Of a stretch of DNA of 64,000 nt, positions 39,576-52,059 are shown in pieces; the first letter of the stretch is position 1, and every line of letters begins with the position of its first letter. Origin of the DNA: an uncultured Pelagibacteraceae bacterium (lineage in GTDB: Bacteria; Pseudomonadota; Alphaproteobacteria; Pelagibacterales; Pelagibacteraceae); NCBI GenBank assembly GCA_902513955.1, contig CABXOW010000002.1, forward strand, positions 1-64,000. Direction: 5' to 3'. The notes below the pieces were generated by a model. That model was not told the origin of the DNA and made no database searches. It worked only from the letters and a program-made list of their open reading frames with translations. A program made the translations under genes and the position numbers.

Positions 39576-40136
39576 TTATTGAGATTTAAAACTGATAATT
39601 TTATCTGGATCTGATACTGAACCGTTATTACTATCATCTCCTCTTTTAATTTTATCAACAAATTCCATACCTTCTAGAACTTTACCAAATACTGTGTATT
39701 GTCTATCAAGGAAAGGTGCTGGTTTAAAACATATAAAAAATTGACTGTTTGCACTATCTGGATCAGAAGATCTAGCCATTGATAAAGTGCCTCTATCATG
39801 TGCTACGCTGCTAAATTCTTGTTTTAAATCTGGTAAATCTGATCCACCCATACCAGCTCTTCTTAAATCAAAATCCTTAGAATCTGAATTACCAAATTTT
39901 ACGTCTCCAGTTTGAGCCATAAATCCATCGATAACTCTATGGAATACAACATTATCGTATTTTCCACCACCAGCTAGTTCTTTAATTCTTTTAACATGAT
40001 TTGGAGCCACATCTTCAAATAACTCAATTTTCACATCGCCGTCTTTTAATTTTAAAATCATTATATTCTCCTGTGCTATTGATTGATTGGTAAATAAAAA
40101 AAATAAAATAAATATAGTTGTTAAAATTCTACTCAT
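39576..40136 (-). CDS. Cyclophilin-type peptidyl-prolyl cis-trans isomerase with signal peptide
   Basis: FHRVIDGFMAQTGD; SANSQFFICFKPAPFLDRQYTVFGKVLEGM. Confidence 0.95.
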   Translation of the reverse strand: MSRILTTIFILFFLFTNQSIAQENIMILKLKDGDVKIELFEDVAPNHVKRIKELAGGGKYDNVVFHRVIDGFMAQTGDVKFGNSDSKDFDLRRAGMGGSDLPDLKQEFSSVAHDRGTLSMARSSDPDSANSQFFICFKPAPFLDRQYTVFGKVLEGMEFVDKIKRGDDSNNGSVSDPDKIISFKSQ

Positions 40137-40623
40137 ATTTGTCTTTTAAAGATTTAATTGTACTTTTGGTAGTAAATTTTCTTATATCACCATTTAACTT
40201 AACAATTTCTTTCACAAATCGAGAAGATATTATTTGATTCTCTACATCAGACATTAAAAAAATAGTTTCAATGTTATTGTTGAGCTTTCTGTTCATACCT
40301 GCTAATTGAAATTCATATTCAAAGTCGGAAACAGCTCTTAAGCCTCTTAAAATTATATTTGACTTATATTTTTTACATAGATCAGTTGTAAGAGAACTGA
40401 ATGAAACAACCGTTATTTTCTTTTTATTTAAATTTAAATCTTTAAATAAGGCTTTGTTAACAATATTAATTCGTTCTTCAGAGTTAAAAAGATAGTTTTT
40501 GTTACTAACATCAGACACACCAACTACAATTTTATCAAATAACTTTAATGCTTTTTTAATAACATCAATATGACCGTAGGTAATAGGATCAAATGTGCCT
40601 GGGTAAATAGCCACCTTATTCAT
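40129..40623 (-). CDS. coaD: Phosphopantetheine adenylyltransferase
   Basis: AIYPGTFDPITYGHIDVIKKAL; LRGLRAVSDFEYEFQLAGMNRKL. Confidence 0.96.
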   Translation of the reverse strand: MNKVAIYPGTFDPITYGHIDVIKKALKLFDKIVVGVSDVSNKNYLFNSEERINIVNKALFKDLNLNKKKITVVSFSSLTTDLCKKYKSNIILRGLRAVSDFEYEFQLAGMNRKLNNNIETIFLMSDVENQIISSRFVKEIVKLNGDIRKFTTKSTIKSLKDKYE

Positions 40624-43202
40624 TAGATTAGATTATCATCAATTTTAATTGCAGATACTACTTTTTCTTCACCTGATAATTTTATAATTCTTACCCCCTG
40701 CGTATTTCTACCTGCGGTTCTTATTTCTTTAACAGCAACTCTTATTACTCTTCCTTTGTTTGTCGAAATAAGTATTTCATCGCCTTCAAAAACCGGGAAA
40801 GATGATGTTATATTTCCATTTCTTGGTGAATTAACAATACCAATTATACCTTTTCCTCCCCTGTTGGTTACTCTGTAATCTACATGAGAAGTTTTCTTTC
40901 CATAACCATTTTCGCTTATTGACAAAACAAATTTTTCTTTGGCTTTGATCTCAGATTTTTCATCTTTAGATTTTTTACCATTTTTTTTTATTTTATCGTT
41001 ATCAATAACAGATAGAGAAACTATTTGATCGTTTGGAGCTAACTCTATACCTTTAATTCCTTTTGATGATCTACCTTTGAACACTCTTAATTTTTTTGTC
41101 TCAAACCTTATGCATTTACCAAACTTAGTGCTTAAAATAACATCTTGATCATCTTGGCAAATTTTAACACCGACAATTTTATCATTACTATCTAATTTCA
41201 TGGCTATTTTACCAGATGCGTTAATTGAAGAAAAATCTTCCAAGCTGTTTTTTCTAACTTTACCTTGAGCTGTCGCAAAAATTATTTGATAATTTTTAGA
41301 CTCAGATTTATTCTCAGGCATTGGCATTATTGAGCTGATAGATTGGTGATTTTTTAGAGGCAAAATATTAAACAATGATTTCCCTTTTGAAGTTGCTGAA
41401 CCTTCAGGTATTTTCCATGCTTTAACTTTATAAACTAGTCCTTCGGTAGAAAAGAAAAGGACCGATGTATGTGTGTTAACAGATAATGTTTGAATGACTG
41501 AGTCTTGATCTCTTGTTGTGATACCAGATTTTCCTTTACCACCTCTTTTTTGTTGTTTAACTCCATCTAAAGACCCTCTTTTTATATAACCTTGTAAAGT
41601 AATAGTTATAATTACAGATTGTTTTTGGATTGTTTCTTCAATATCGTAATTTAATACTGCATCTATAATTTTACTTCTTCTTGGAATAGCAAATTTCTCT
41701 TTAATATTTTTAAGTTCTTCACTTATCACTTTTAAGAGCTCTTTTTTTGAAGATATAATTTTTTTATATTTAGCTATTAACTCAGCTAATTTTTTAATTT
41801 CAGCTTCGATTTCATTTATTCCGAGAGCGGTTAATTTTTGTAATCTTAGCTCTAAAATAGCTATAACCTGGGGTTCAGATAATGAGTAAATATTTTTACT
41901 TTTTTTACCCTCAACTAGAGAAATTAATTTTTGAGTTTTGTTAATTTTCCACTTAGTTTTTAAAATAGCATGTTTTGCATCATCTGGAGTTTTTGAAGAA
42001 CGAATTATTTTAATAATTTTATCTAAATTTTCTACTGATACAGATAACCCTAATAAAATATGTGCTCTTTCTTCTGCTTTTTGAAGATCAAATTTTGTTT
42101 TTTTTATAACAACATCTTCTCTAAAAGATAAAAAGTTTGTTAAAAAATCTTTTAAATTACAAGTTTTTGGTTTTCCATCAACAATAGCTAAAGTATTAAA
42201 ACCAAATGAACTTTCAATTTGCGTATTTTTATAAAGTTGTCTTTTTATAGTTTCGGGTTCAACACCATTTCTTAAATCAATTGCAACTCTTATACCTTCT
42301 CTATTAGACTCATCTCTTATATCTTTAATTCCTTCAATCTTTTTTTCTCTTACCAGTTGAGCTATTCTTTCATTAAGAATAGATTTATTAACTTGATAAG
42401 GGATCGAAGTAATTACTAATCTTTCTCTTCCATTTTTAAGTCCTTCTATAGAAACTTCACCTCTAATTTTAAATGATCCTCTACCGTTATTATATCCTTG
42501 TTTAATAATATCTTTACCAATTATAACACCACCTGTTGGAAAATCTGGACCAGGTATATGCTTCATTAATTCTTTAACCTTTATATCTTTATTATCAATT
42601 AAGGCTAATGTTCCATTTATTATTTCACCTAAATTGTGTGGTGGAATACTTGTTGCCATACCTACTGCTATACCACCTGCTCCGTTAACTAAAAGATTTG
42701 GATATTGTGCAGGTAAAACAGTTGGTTCTTTTTCAGTTTCATCATAATTACTTTTGTAAGAAACTGTTTTTTTTTCAATATCATCAATTAAAAACTGAGA
42801 AACTTTTGAAAGTCTTGTTTCTGTATATCTCATTGCTGCTGCTGGATCTCCATCAATAGATCCGAAGTTACCTTGACCTTGAACTAAAGGTAAGCTCATT
42901 GAAAAATCTTGAACCATTCTTACTAGCGCATCATAAACTGACTGGTCACCATGAGGGTGATATTTACCAATTACATCCCCAACTATTCTTGCAGATTTTC
43001 TGAATTGTTTTGACCAATCATATCCACCTTTGTACATCGCATACAAAATTCTTCTATGAACAGGCTTCAATCCATCTCTTACATCAGGTAAAGCTCTACT
43101 AACAATTACACTCATAGCATAGGATAGATAAGATGAGCTCATCTCATCATGCATGGAGATTAATTTAATATTGTTATCTTTTGGAGCTTCTGTTTTTTGC
43201 AT
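40623..43202 (-). CDS. gyrA: DNA gyrase subunit A
   Basis: [62 protein letters not shown] GyrA box. Confidence 0.97.
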   Translation of the reverse strand: MQKTEAPKDNNIKLISMHDEMSSSYLSYAMSVIVSRALPDVRDGLKPVHRRILYAMYKGGYDWSKQFRKSARIVGDVIGKYHPHGDQSVYDALVRMVQDFSMSLPLVQGQGNFGSIDGDPAAAMRYTETRLSKVSQFLIDDIEKKTVSYKSNYDETEKEPTVLPAQYPNLLVNGAGGIAVGMATSIPPHNLGEIINGTLALIDNKDIKVKELMKHIPGPDFPTGGVIIGKDIIKQGYNNGRGSFKIRGEVSIEGLKNGRERLVITSIPYQVNKSILNERIAQLVREKKIEGIKDIRDESNREGIRVAIDLRNGVEPETIKRQLYKNTQIESSFGFNTLAIVDGKPKTCNLKDFLTNFLSFREDVVIKKTKFDLQKAEERAHILLGLSVSVENLDKIIKIIRSSKTPDDAKHAILKTKWKINKTQKLISLVEGKKSKNIYSLSEPQVIAILELRLQKLTALGINEIEAEIKKLAELIAKYKKIISSKKELLKVISEELKNIKEKFAIPRRSKIIDAVLNYDIEETIQKQSVIITITLQGYIKRGSLDGVKQQKRGGKGKSGITTRDQDSVIQTLSVNTHTSVLFFSTEGLVYKVKAWKIPEGSATSKGKSLFNILPLKNHQSISSIMPMPENKSESKNYQIIFATAQGKVRKNSLEDFSSINASGKIAMKLDSNDKIVGVKICQDDQDVILSTKFGKCIRFETKKLRVFKGRSSKGIKGIELAPNDQIVSLSVIDNDKIKKNGKKSKDEKSEIKAKEKFVLSISENGYGKKTSHVDYRVTNRGGKGIIGIVNSPRNGNITSSFPVFEGDEILISTNKGRVIRVAVKEIRTAGRNTQGVRIIKLSGEEKVVSAIKIDDNLI

Positions 43203-43207
43203 AGATA

Positions 43208-43660
43208 CTAAAAAGGAATTTCGTCGTCCATATCATTTGACACTTGAGAAGAGTCCTCAATATTGTTCTGTTGAGTTGTGTCATTTTGAATTCCACCACC
43301 GGTGTTTCCACCACCAAGCATTGTTAAAGTAGAGTTGTATCCCTGAAGAACAATTTCAGTAGAATATTTATCTTGGCCAGATTGCTCGTCTTTCCATTTT
43401 CTAGTTGTAAGTTGACCTTCAATATAGATTTGAGCACCTTTTTTTAAGTATTGTTGAATAACATTTACAAGACCTTCGTTAAATACAACTATACGGTGCC
43501 ATTCTGTTTTCTCTTTTTTTTCACCAGTATTTTTGTCTTTCCACGATTGACTTGTAGCTAAGCTAAGTCTAGCAACACTTTTACCATTAACCATTTGTTT
43601 GATCTCTGGATCTGCGCCCAAACGACCAATTAATAATACTTTATTTAAACTTCCAGCCAT
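43208..43660 (-). CDS. ssb: Single-stranded DNA-binding protein
   Basis: [43 protein letters not shown]; acidic tail DDEIPF. Confidence 0.97.
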   Translation of the reverse strand: MAGSLNKVLLIGRLGADPEIKQMVNGKSVARLSLATSQSWKDKNTGEKKEKTEWHRIVVFNEGLVNVIQQYLKKGAQIYIEGQLTTRKWKDEQSGQDKYSTEIVLQGYNSTLTMLGGGNTGGGIQNDTTQQNNIEDSSQVSNDMDDEIPF

Positions 43661-43748
43661 AATATTTAATATTTGTTAAATTAATTAATAAGAACTATAT
43701 CACAATTCTTCTCATTATTAATTTTATTAACTCAAAGCAACAAAAAAT

Positions 43749-46601
43749 ATGATCAAAAAGATAGTTATTAAGGGTGCCAAAGAACATAATCTGAAGAATA
43801 TTTCTGTTGAAATCCCCAAAGATCAATTTGTTGTAATAACTGGACTATCTGGGTCAGGAAAATCTTCATTAGCTTTTGATACCATATATGCAGAAGGTCA
43901 AAGACGATACGTCGAAAGTTTATCTGCTTATGCCAGACAGTTCTTGGATAAAATGAAAAAGCCTAATGTTGATCTCATTGAAGGTTTAAGTCCAGCAATT
44001 GCTATAGAGCAAAAAAATACATCCAAGAATCCAAGATCAACAGTAGCAACGGTTACAGAGATTTATGATTATATGAGAGTTTTGTTTGCTAGAGCTGGTA
44101 TTCCCTATTCGCCATTTACTGGAAAACCAATTACATCACAAACTATAACTCAAATTGTAGATTTAGTTAAAAAACTACCCAAAAAAAGTACAATATATAT
44201 TTATGCTCCTGTAGTCAGAGGTCGTAAAGGAGAATATAGAAAAGATATTTTAAGTTATAAAAGAAGAGGTTTTAGAAAAATTAAAATTGATAATGTATTA
44301 TACGATATCGAAAAATCTCCAAATTTAGATAAAAAACTCAAACATGATATTTCAGTTCTAGTTGATAGAATTGTATTAAACTCAAAATTAGGAAATAGAT
44401 TGGCAGAAAGTATTGAAACAGCTGTTAATTTATCTAATGGATTAGTTTTTGTTGAATACGAGGATGAAACATTGCCTCAAAAATTTAGAAAAATTGAAAA
44501 ACTAATCTACTCAACTAAATTTGCTTGCCCTAAAAGTGGTTTCACTATTGAAGAAATAGAGCCAAGACTTTTTTCTTTCAATAGTCCCTATGGTGCATGC
44601 GAAGAATGCGAAGGTATTGGAGTAAAATTAAATGTTGATCCAAATTTAGTAATTCCAGATGAAAGAAAAAGTATTGCAGATGGTGTCATTGAACCTTGGG
44701 CAAAATCTACAACACTATACTATGCTCAAACTTTAGCATCTATTGCTAAACATTATGGCTTCTCTCTTGATGATAAATGGAAAAAATTACCAAAAAAAAT
44801 TAAAGATGTTATTTTATATGGTTCTGATGAAGAAGAAATTAAGTTTAATTATGATGATGGTTATGAAAAATATTCACATAAAAAAACTTTTGAAGGTGTC
44901 ATAAACAACCTAGAGAGAAGATTTTTAGAGTCTGATAGTGAGTGGAAAAGAGAAGCTATAGCTGAATATCAGTCAGATTCTGCTTGCGAAAGCTGTAATG
45001 GAGATAGACTTAAAGAAGAGGCTTTATGCGTAAAAATTGACAATAATAATATTAGCGAGGTTACAAGAAAATCAATTCTTGGTGCCGCACAATGGTTTAA
45101 AGATTTGGAAAAAAATTTAGATAAAAGGCAATTTAAAATTGCAGAACATGTTTTAAAAGAAATCAATGAAAGATTAAATTTTTTACTTAATGTTGGTCTC
45201 GATTACTTAACATTGTCTAGAGAATCAGGAACATTATCTGGTGGTGAAGCTCAAAGAATAAGATTAGCTTCACAAATAGGTTCAGGATTAACAGGTGTTT
45301 TGTATGTTCTAGATGAACCTTCAATAGGTTTACACCAAAAAGACAATGTTAAACTTATTAATGCCCTTAAAAGATTAAGAGACTTAGGTAATACTGTAAT
45401 TGTTGTTGAACATGATACTGAAACCATGGAAAACGCTGATCACATTATTGATATGGGTCCTGAAGCTGGATCTAATGGAGGTCAAATATCAGCACAAGGA
45501 ACACATGACGAAATTAAAAAAAATAAAAATAGTATTACTGGTCAATATTTATCTAAAAAAAAAATTATTGAGATTCCCAAAACTCGACGATTAGCAAAGA
45601 ATGGAAGATTTGTGGAAATTAATGGTGCCACAGGAAATAATTTAAATAATGTTAATTTAAAGATTCCAACTGGAAGTTTCACTTGTATAACTGGTGTTTC
45701 AGGTAGTGGTAAATCAACTTTGATATTGCAAACGCTTTACCACGCTTTAAATTTAACACTTAACAATAAAGCTAGAAAAACACCAAAAACCTTCAAGAGC
45801 TATAAAGGTGTTGAGTTGATAGATAAAATTATAGATATAGATCAATCTCCAATAGGCAGAACACCTAGATCCAATCCAGCGACTTATACAGGAGCCTTTG
45901 GTCCAATTAGAGATTGGTTTACAAGTTTGCCTGAATCTAAAACTAGAGGTTATAAACCTGGAAGATTTTCTTTTAATGTTAAAGGTGGAAGATGTGAAGC
46001 ATGTGAAGGTGATGGTGTAATAACTTATGAGATGCACTTTTTACCAGATGTTTATATACAATGTGACGAATGCAAAGGTACTAGATACAATAGAGAAACA
46101 TTAGAAATTAAATTTAAAGATAAAAGTATAGCTGATGTTTTAGATATGTCTGTGGATGAAGGTTGTGATTATTTTGAAAATATATCAAATATTAAAACAA
46201 AACTTTTAACACTTAAAAAAGTAGGTTTAGGTTATATTAAGATTGGTCAACAAGCGACTACACTTTCTGGTGGTGAGGCCCAAAGAATAAAACTAGCAAA
46301 AGAACTTTCTAAAAGATCAACTGGGCGAACAATGTACATATTAGACGAGCCAACAACAGGCTTACATCAACACGATATTAAAAAATTATTAGAAATACTT
46401 CATACTTTTGTTAAACTTGGAAACACTGTTGTGGTAATTGAACATAATCTAGATGTTATTAAAACAGCAGATTACATTGTTGATATGGGGCCTGAGGGTG
46501 GTGTTAAGGGTGGTAATATAATAGCGGAAGGTAAACCCGAGGAAATTTGCAAAGTCCCAGCAAGTTATACTGGTCAATTTTTAAAGCAATTATTAAAATA
46601 A
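43749..46601 (+). CDS. uvrA: Excinuclease ABC subunit A
   Basis: [59 protein letters not shown]. Confidence 0.98.
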   Translation: MIKKIVIKGAKEHNLKNISVEIPKDQFVVITGLSGSGKSSLAFDTIYAEGQRRYVESLSAYARQFLDKMKKPNVDLIEGLSPAIAIEQKNTSKNPRSTVATVTEIYDYMRVLFARAGIPYSPFTGKPITSQTITQIVDLVKKLPKKSTIYIYAPVVRGRKGEYRKDILSYKRRGFRKIKIDNVLYDIEKSPNLDKKLKHDISVLVDRIVLNSKLGNRLAESIETAVNLSNGLVFVEYEDETLPQKFRKIEKLIYSTKFACPKSGFTIEEIEPRLFSFNSPYGACEECEGIGVKLNVDPNLVIPDERKSIADGVIEPWAKSTTLYYAQTLASIAKHYGFSLDDKWKKLPKKIKDVILYGSDEEEIKFNYDDGYEKYSHKKTFEGVINNLERRFLESDSEWKREAIAEYQSDSACESCNGDRLKEEALCVKIDNNNISEVTRKSILGAAQWFKDLEKNLDKRQFKIAEHVLKEINERLNFLLNVGLDYLTLSRESGTLSGGEAQRIRLASQIGSGLTGVLYVLDEPSIGLHQKDNVKLINALKRLRDLGNTVIVVEHDTETMENADHIIDMGPEAGSNGGQISAQGTHDEIKKNKNSITGQYLSKKKIIEIPKTRRLAKNGRFVEINGATGNNLNNVNLKIPTGSFTCITGVSGSGKSTLILQTLYHALNLTLNNKARKTPKTFKSYKGVELIDKIIDIDQSPIGRTPRSNPATYTGAFGPIRDWFTSLPESKTRGYKPGRFSFNVKGGRCEACEGDGVITYEMHFLPDVYIQCDECKGTRYNRETLEIKFKDKSIADVLDMSVDEGCDYFENISNIKTKLLTLKKVGLGYIKIGQQATTLSGGEAQRIKLAKELSKRSTGRTMYILDEPTTGLHQHDIKKLLEILHTFVKLGNTVVVIEHNLDVIKTADYIVDMGPEGGVKGGNIIAEGKPEEICKVPASYTGQFLKQLLK

Positions 46602-46656
46602 TAAAATAAAAAATTGTTAAATTTTTTAATAAATTAGTGTATAAATATTAATAATC

Positions 46657-47259
46657 ATGACTAATTTATTATCATCCTTATCTAAAACAATTCACGCTTC
46701 CTTAGCGCTAGCAATTTTATTATTTCTTGGATTATCATATTTAAATGGTGGATTTGCATTTGATACATTATTCTGGAGTTGGTTATTTAGATATATTCAT
46801 GTGGTTGTTGCTATTATGTGGATTGGCTTACTATGGTACTTTAATTTTGTTCAAATCCCAAATATGGGAAAAATTCCAGATGATCAAAAACCTGCTATTG
46901 GTAAAGTTATTGCACCAGCTGCATTATTTTATTTTAGATGGGCAGCAGCATTAACTGTTTTATCTGGATTAATATTAGCTTTATTTAATGGTTACTTACA
47001 TGATGCAATGACATTAAGTTTCGGTTCAGGAATTCCAAAACATACAGCTATAGGTATTGGAATGTGGCTTGGTGTTATCATGGCCTTTAATGTTTGGTTT
47101 GTTATATGGCCTAATCAAAAAAGAGCTCTTGGTATCGTTGAATGCGAACCTGAATTAAAAGCTAAATCAGCAAAAACTGCAATGTTGTTTTCAAGAACAA
47201 ACACTTTACTTTCTTTGCCAATGTTACTTGCGATGGTTGCGGCGCAAAATTTATACTAA
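46657..47259 (+). CDS. Urate hydroxylase PuuD-like membrane protein (membrane domain only)
   Basis: LFRYIHVVVAIMWIGLLWYFNFVQIPNMGKI...APAALFYFRWAAALTVLSGLILALFNGYLHDA...GIGMWLGVIMAFNVWFVIWPNQKRALG. Confidence 0.75.
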   Translation: MTNLLSSLSKTIHASLALAILLFLGLSYLNGGFAFDTLFWSWLFRYIHVVVAIMWIGLLWYFNFVQIPNMGKIPDDQKPAIGKVIAPAALFYFRWAAALTVLSGLILALFNGYLHDAMTLSFGSGIPKHTAIGIGMWLGVIMAFNVWFVIWPNQKRALGIVECEPELKAKSAKTAMLFSRTNTLLSLPMLLAMVAAQNLY

Positions 47260-49217
47260 TATTTTAATTCTTTAATATTAATAAATTGTTTTAAAGAGTT
47301 TGGGTTTGCTAAAGCTTCTTTATTTTTAATTCTATTTCCCTCAATTATATTCTTTACTGCTAGTTCAACAATTTTACCACTCTTGGTTCTAGGTATATCA
47401 TTAACTTCAATTATTTTATTGGGAACATGTCTGGGAGATGCATTTTTTCTTATTTGTAACTTCATTCTTTTCAACAAATCTTCAGTAAGTTTAAATTTCG
47501 AATTTAAAATTACAAATAAGATAATTCTAATATCATTATCCCAAGATTGACCAACAACCAAAGACTCTTTAATTTCTATAAATCTTTCAATTTCAGAATA
47601 AATTTCAGCTGTTCCTAAACGAACACCACCAGGATTTAAAGTAGTATCTGATCGGCCAACAATGATAAACCCATTTTTATTAGTTATTTTAGCATAATCT
47701 CCATGATGCCATATATTCTTAAATTTATTAAAATATGCATTTTCAAATTTTTTATTATTTTTATCGTTCCAAAATTTTAATGGCATTGAAGGAAAAGGAT
47801 TAACACAAACAAGTTCTCCCCTTTTATTTAATACTGATTTGCCTTTTTCATTAAAAACACGAATATCCATGCCTAATGCTTTATTTTGTATTTCGCCTGA
47901 ATAAACTGGTTGATATAAATTTCCTAAAACGAAACAAGAAACAATATCAGTGCCACCTGATATAGATGCTAGATGAATATTTTTTTTTATATTCTTATAA
48001 ACATAGTTAAAACAGTCTTCTGATAAAGGAGAACCAGTTGAACAAATTGTTCTTAATTTAGGTAATTTGTATAACTTTTTATAATTTTTGTCAGTTTTAC
48101 GCAATGCATCAATATACTTAGCACTAACACCGAGCAAAGTTATCTTTTCTTTATTTGCTATCTTTAAAAGAAGATCTTCTTTTTTATACATTGGTGACCC
48201 ATCAAACAATACAATAGAAGCTCTTGAAGCTAAAACAGAAATCAACCAATTCCACATCATCCATCCACAAGTAGTAAAATAAAAAACATTATCGTTTTCT
48301 TTTATGTCACAATGTAACTGATGTTCTTTTAAATGTTGCAACAATACTCCACCAATTTTATGACAAATACATTTTGGTTTACCAGTAGTTCCACTTGAGT
48401 ATAAAATTGCTAACTCATTTTCAAAATCAAATTTAGTAAAAATTAATTCAGTATTTTTTTTTTTGATTATATTTTTCCAATTGTGTGTTTTGATATTTTT
48501 ATATTTGGGTAATCTTTTAATTTCTGACTGCCCCGGATAATTTGAGATAACTATATGTTTGATAGTTGGTATTTTTTTTATTATTTCTGGTAATCTCTCT
48601 AAAACATTAATTCTTTTTCCATTATAAAAATATTCGTTAGTTACAAATAAAACCTTGGGTTTAATTTGAGAAAATCTTTCTATAACTCCATTTATTCCAA
48701 AATCTGGAGAACAAGAAGACCATATTGATCCAATAGCAACTGTTCCCAAAAAAGCTTCTACAGTCTCTGAAATATTAGGCATATACGCTACTACTCTATC
48801 TTTTGATTTGATATCTAATTTTCTTAAAAATGTAGAAACTTTTTTTACATTTAGATTTAATTCTCTCCAATTTTTTATTTCACGATAACCATTTTCACTA
48901 ATGAAAGTAATCGCTTTATCTTCATTATTCTTTGAAAGTAAATTTTCTGTAAAATTTAATTTCGAATTAGCTAGAAAAGTATTTTTATAAAATTTAGAGA
49001 ATTTTTGGCTATTATTATTAACTTTATTGCCTTTTACCATGGTATAATCCCAAACACTGCTCCAAAAATTTTGTGGATTCTTTATTGTCCAATTATGAAT
49101 TTTTTCATAATTTCTATTAAATTTTTTTTTAAATCTATTAGATATGAATTTTTCAAATTTTAATAAATTTGAATTTAATTTTAATGTTCTTGATGCTTCC
49201 CAAAGTTTTTTATTCAT
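47256..49217 (-). CDS. Acetoacetyl-CoA synthetase (acetate--CoA ligase family)
   Basis: 653 aa; AILYSSGTTGKPKCICHKIGGVLLQHLKEHQLHCDIKENDNVFYFTTCGWMMWNW; HHGDYAKITNKNGFIIVGRSDTTLNPGGVRLGTAEIY. Confidence 0.9.
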   Translation of the reverse strand: MNKKLWEASRTLKLNSNLLKFEKFISNRFKKKFNRNYEKIHNWTIKNPQNFWSSVWDYTMVKGNKVNNNSQKFSKFYKNTFLANSKLNFTENLLSKNNEDKAITFISENGYREIKNWRELNLNVKKVSTFLRKLDIKSKDRVVAYMPNISETVEAFLGTVAIGSIWSSCSPDFGINGVIERFSQIKPKVLFVTNEYFYNGKRINVLERLPEIIKKIPTIKHIVISNYPGQSEIKRLPKYKNIKTHNWKNIIKKKNTELIFTKFDFENELAILYSSGTTGKPKCICHKIGGVLLQHLKEHQLHCDIKENDNVFYFTTCGWMMWNWLISVLASRASIVLFDGSPMYKKEDLLLKIANKEKITLLGVSAKYIDALRKTDKNYKKLYKLPKLRTICSTGSPLSEDCFNYVYKNIKKNIHLASISGGTDIVSCFVLGNLYQPVYSGEIQNKALGMDIRVFNEKGKSVLNKRGELVCVNPFPSMPLKFWNDKNNKKFENAYFNKFKNIWHHGDYAKITNKNGFIIVGRSDTTLNPGGVRLGTAEIYSEIERFIEIKESLVVGQSWDNDIRIILFVILNSKFKLTEDLLKRMKLQIRKNASPRHVPNKIIEVNDIPRTKSGKIVELAVKNIIEGNRIKNKEALANPNSLKQFINIKELKY

Positions 49218-49246
49218 GCAAAAATATTGCCTTTGAATGTTCTGAT

Positions 49247-50137
49247 TTATATTTGATCATCCTCTTTTAAAACGGTTTTTTGAGAAACTCTAAGTCTAAC
49301 CAAAACAGTATTTGCAATATAAATTGATGAATATGTGCCAAAAACAACACCCAAAATCATTGCTAGTGAAAATCCTTTTAAAATCTCACCCCCAAAAAAA
49401 TAAATAGCTAACAAAGCTAATAAAGTTGTAACTGAAGTAATGATCGTTCTGGATAAAGTTTCGTTAATAGAAATATTAGTTAATTCAAAAATTTTGATAT
49501 CAGAATATTTTCTTAAATTTTCTCTAATACGGTCAAAAATTACAACAGTGTCATTCATTGAATATCCAACAATAGTCAAAACTGCAGCAATAATAGATAA
49601 ATTAATTTCTAGGCTAAATAATGAGAATACGCCGAGAGTAACAATTACATCATGAAATAAAGCTAAAATCGCACCTAGACTAAATTGCCATTCAAATCTT
49701 ATCCAAATATAAAATAACATTATGGCTAGAGATAAAGATATAGCAATTACTCCAGATTTTAATAACTCGGCACTTACTTTAGGACCAACGTTTTCGACTC
49801 TTCTAAAATTGAAGTTATTTCCAAAAGATTTATCAAGATTTATTTTTATTTCTTCAATTATATTTTTCTTATTATCTTTGTTTTCAAATTTAATTAAATA
49901 ATCTGTATCATTACCAAATTTTTTAACAGAAACATCTCCAAGATTCATTTGACTAAATTTATCTCTTAATGAACTAACATTTATTTTAGAATCTGAAGAT
50001 CTTAGTTCAATTAAAGTACCTCCTTTAAAGTCTATACCAAAATTTAATCCCTTAAAAACTAAAAGAATTAATGAGCAAATAATTAATATTGTTGATATCA
50101 AATTGAAGTGATTATAATATTTGTTAAAAGCTATCAT
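49247..50137 (-). CDS. secF: Protein translocase subunit SecF
   Basis: GLNFGIDFKGGTLIELR; TIVGYSMNDTVVIFDRIRENLRK. Confidence 0.96.
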   Translation of the reverse strand: MIAFNKYYNHFNLISTILIICSLILLVFKGLNFGIDFKGGTLIELRSSDSKINVSSLRDKFSQMNLGDVSVKKFGNDTDYLIKFENKDNKKNIIEEIKINLDKSFGNNFNFRRVENVGPKVSAELLKSGVIAISLSLAIMLFYIWIRFEWQFSLGAILALFHDVIVTLGVFSLFSLEINLSIIAAVLTIVGYSMNDTVVIFDRIRENLRKYSDIKIFELTNISINETLSRTIITSVTTLLALLAIYFFGGEILKGFSLAMILGVVFGTYSSIYIANTVLVRLRVSQKTVLKEDDQI

Positions 50138-51690
50138 TATATTAAATTTTCTTTGTTTCTATTTTTGGATACATAAAGACTAGTAAACAATCTTGCGATG
50201 AAATAAACAGAAAATAAAGTTGTAAAAATTCCTATACCAAGGGTAACTGAAAATCCTTTTATCGGACCAGAGCCCATAAAAAAAAGTATAATTGCTGCTA
50301 ATAAAGTAGTTATATTAGCATCAATAATTGCAGTTCTAGATTTTATATATCCACTGTCAAAAGCTACTATATTATTTTTTTCATCTTTTAGTTCTTCTTT
50401 AATTCTTTCAAATATTAAAACATTTGCATCAACTGCCATACCAACAGTTAAAATTATTCCAGCTATACCTGGTAATGTTAATGTAGCTTCAAATAAAGTT
50501 AAAATTCCTAATAAAATAAATAAATTAATTATTAACGTTATATTTGTGATTAATCCAAAAACTTTGTATTTAACAAACATAAAAATTATAACCAAAAGAA
50601 ACCCTATAGCTAAAGCAATCATTCCTGCATCTATAGAATCTTGACCCAAGTCAGGTCCAACTGTTCGTTCTTCTATGATATCTAAAGGAGCTGGTAACGC
50701 ACCCGATCTAAGTAGTAGCGCTAAATCTGTTGCTGATTGGAATGTGAATCCTCCACTAATTTGACCAGAACCACTAGCAATAGTGTCTCTAATTACTGGG
50801 GCACTTATTATTTTACCATCTAGAACAATGGCAAGTTGTTTGCCAATTCCAGTAGATGTTGCTTTACCAAATCTTTTAGCTCCCACTCTATCTAATGAAA
50901 AAGATACAATAGTTTGATTTGTCTGTGTATCCATTTTAGGCTGGGCATCCAAAAGATTATCACCACTTATAATAATACGTTTGCTGACTATAGCCTCATC
51001 AATTCCATCCTCATATTTTAACTTTTCAACTCCAAAACTATCGTTTTCATTATTAGTAACAAATCTAAAAGTTAAATTAGCAGTTTTACCTAAAAGAGAT
51101 TTTACTCTCATAGGATCGTCTAAACCTGGTAGCTCAACCAAAATACGATTGTTTCCTCTTTTTAAGATATTTGGTTCATTAGTACCCACTTCGTCAATTC
51201 TTCTTCGAACAATTTCAATTGCCTGATCTTGAGATGAGGTTTTAAGAGTAATTATTCCTTGTTTTGAAAAATTTACTTTTAAATTAACTCCTGTATCTTC
51301 TATATTTAATTGATGTGATTTAAACCTTGGGTAATAAGGATTTATATCGCTGTTTTCATCAGTGAAAGTATCTATAATTATTTGTTTACTTTGATCATCA
51401 ACATTAAAGAATATATTTTCACCTTCAATTTTAATGTTATTTATTTTTATATTTTGATCTTTAAAATAATTTCTAATAGTTGTAGTTAAATTTTGGAGTT
51501 TTTGCTCAATAACCGGAGCATTATCAATTTCTAGTAAAAGATAGGAACCACCTTGTAAATCTAAACCCAGATTTATTTTCTTATCGAAAAAATCATCATC
51601 AATTTTGAATAAGTTTGATGAAGCAATCGCAATAAATAAAAATGAGAAAAGAGTTATAAATATAATTCTTAACTTTGAAAAATAAAGCAC
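50137..51690 (-). CDS. secD: Protein translocase subunit SecD
   Basis: INLGLDLQGGSYLLLEID; VGMAVDANVLIFERIKEEL. Confidence 0.97.
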   Translation of the reverse strand: MLYFSKLRIIFITLFSFLFIAIASSNLFKIDDDFFDKKINLGLDLQGGSYLLLEIDNAPVIEQKLQNLTTTIRNYFKDQNIKINNIKIEGENIFFNVDDQSKQIIIDTFTDENSDINPYYPRFKSHQLNIEDTGVNLKVNFSKQGIITLKTSSQDQAIEIVRRRIDEVGTNEPNILKRGNNRILVELPGLDDPMRVKSLLGKTANLTFRFVTNNENDSFGVEKLKYEDGIDEAIVSKRIIISGDNLLDAQPKMDTQTNQTIVSFSLDRVGAKRFGKATSTGIGKQLAIVLDGKIISAPVIRDTIASGSGQISGGFTFQSATDLALLLRSGALPAPLDIIEERTVGPDLGQDSIDAGMIALAIGFLLVIIFMFVKYKVFGLITNITLIINLFILLGILTLFEATLTLPGIAGIILTVGMAVDANVLIFERIKEELKDEKNNIVAFDSGYIKSRTAIIDANITTLLAAIILFFMGSGPIKGFSVTLGIGIFTTLFSVYFIARLFTSLYVSKNRNKENLI

Positions 51691-51704
51691 TTTTCTTTAA
51701 TTGA

Positions 51705-52004
51705 TTATTTTTTAACTTCTTGACTATTAACTTGATTATTTAAAAGACCTTGAATACCTGTTGCTTTAACAATTTCAACTTTAACATTGTCAGCTATTTC
51801 AACTTCAATTTTATCGTTATCAATCAATCTTTCAACCGTACCAGTAATACCTCCAGAAGTAATCACTTTGTCACCTCTTTTTAAGTTTTCAACCATTGCT
51901 TTATGATCTTTAACTTTTTTTTGCTGAGGTCTTATTAAAAAAAAATAAAAAATAACAAAAATTAAAATTAGTGGTATAAATTGTCCTATTCCTGAACCTT
52001 CCAT
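51705..52004 (-). CDS. yajC: Preprotein translocase subunit YajC
   Basis: IPLILIFVIFYFFLIRPQQKKVKDHKAMVENLKRGDKVITSGGITGTV. Confidence 0.95.
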   Translation of the reverse strand: MEGSGIGQFIPLILIFVIFYFFLIRPQQKKVKDHKAMVENLKRGDKVITSGGITGTVERLIDNDKIEVEIADNVKVEIVKATGIQGLLNNQVNSQEVKK

Positions 52005-52059
52005 AAATCTCCTTATAAATAAGCTGAATTATTATACTATCTTAATAATGAAAACAACT

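Noticed and set aside
43690-43715. Possible SOS (LexA) box AGAACT-N7-AATTCT between ssb and uvrA
   Set aside because: Does not match the alphaproteobacterial GTTC-N7-GTTC pattern or the E. coli CTGT-N8-ACAG; likely chance.
45753-46037. 94-aa minus-strand ORF
   Set aside because: Antisense within uvrA; low-complexity translation.
46745-46954. 69-aa plus-strand ORF
   Set aside because: Alternative frame inside the PuuD-like gene.
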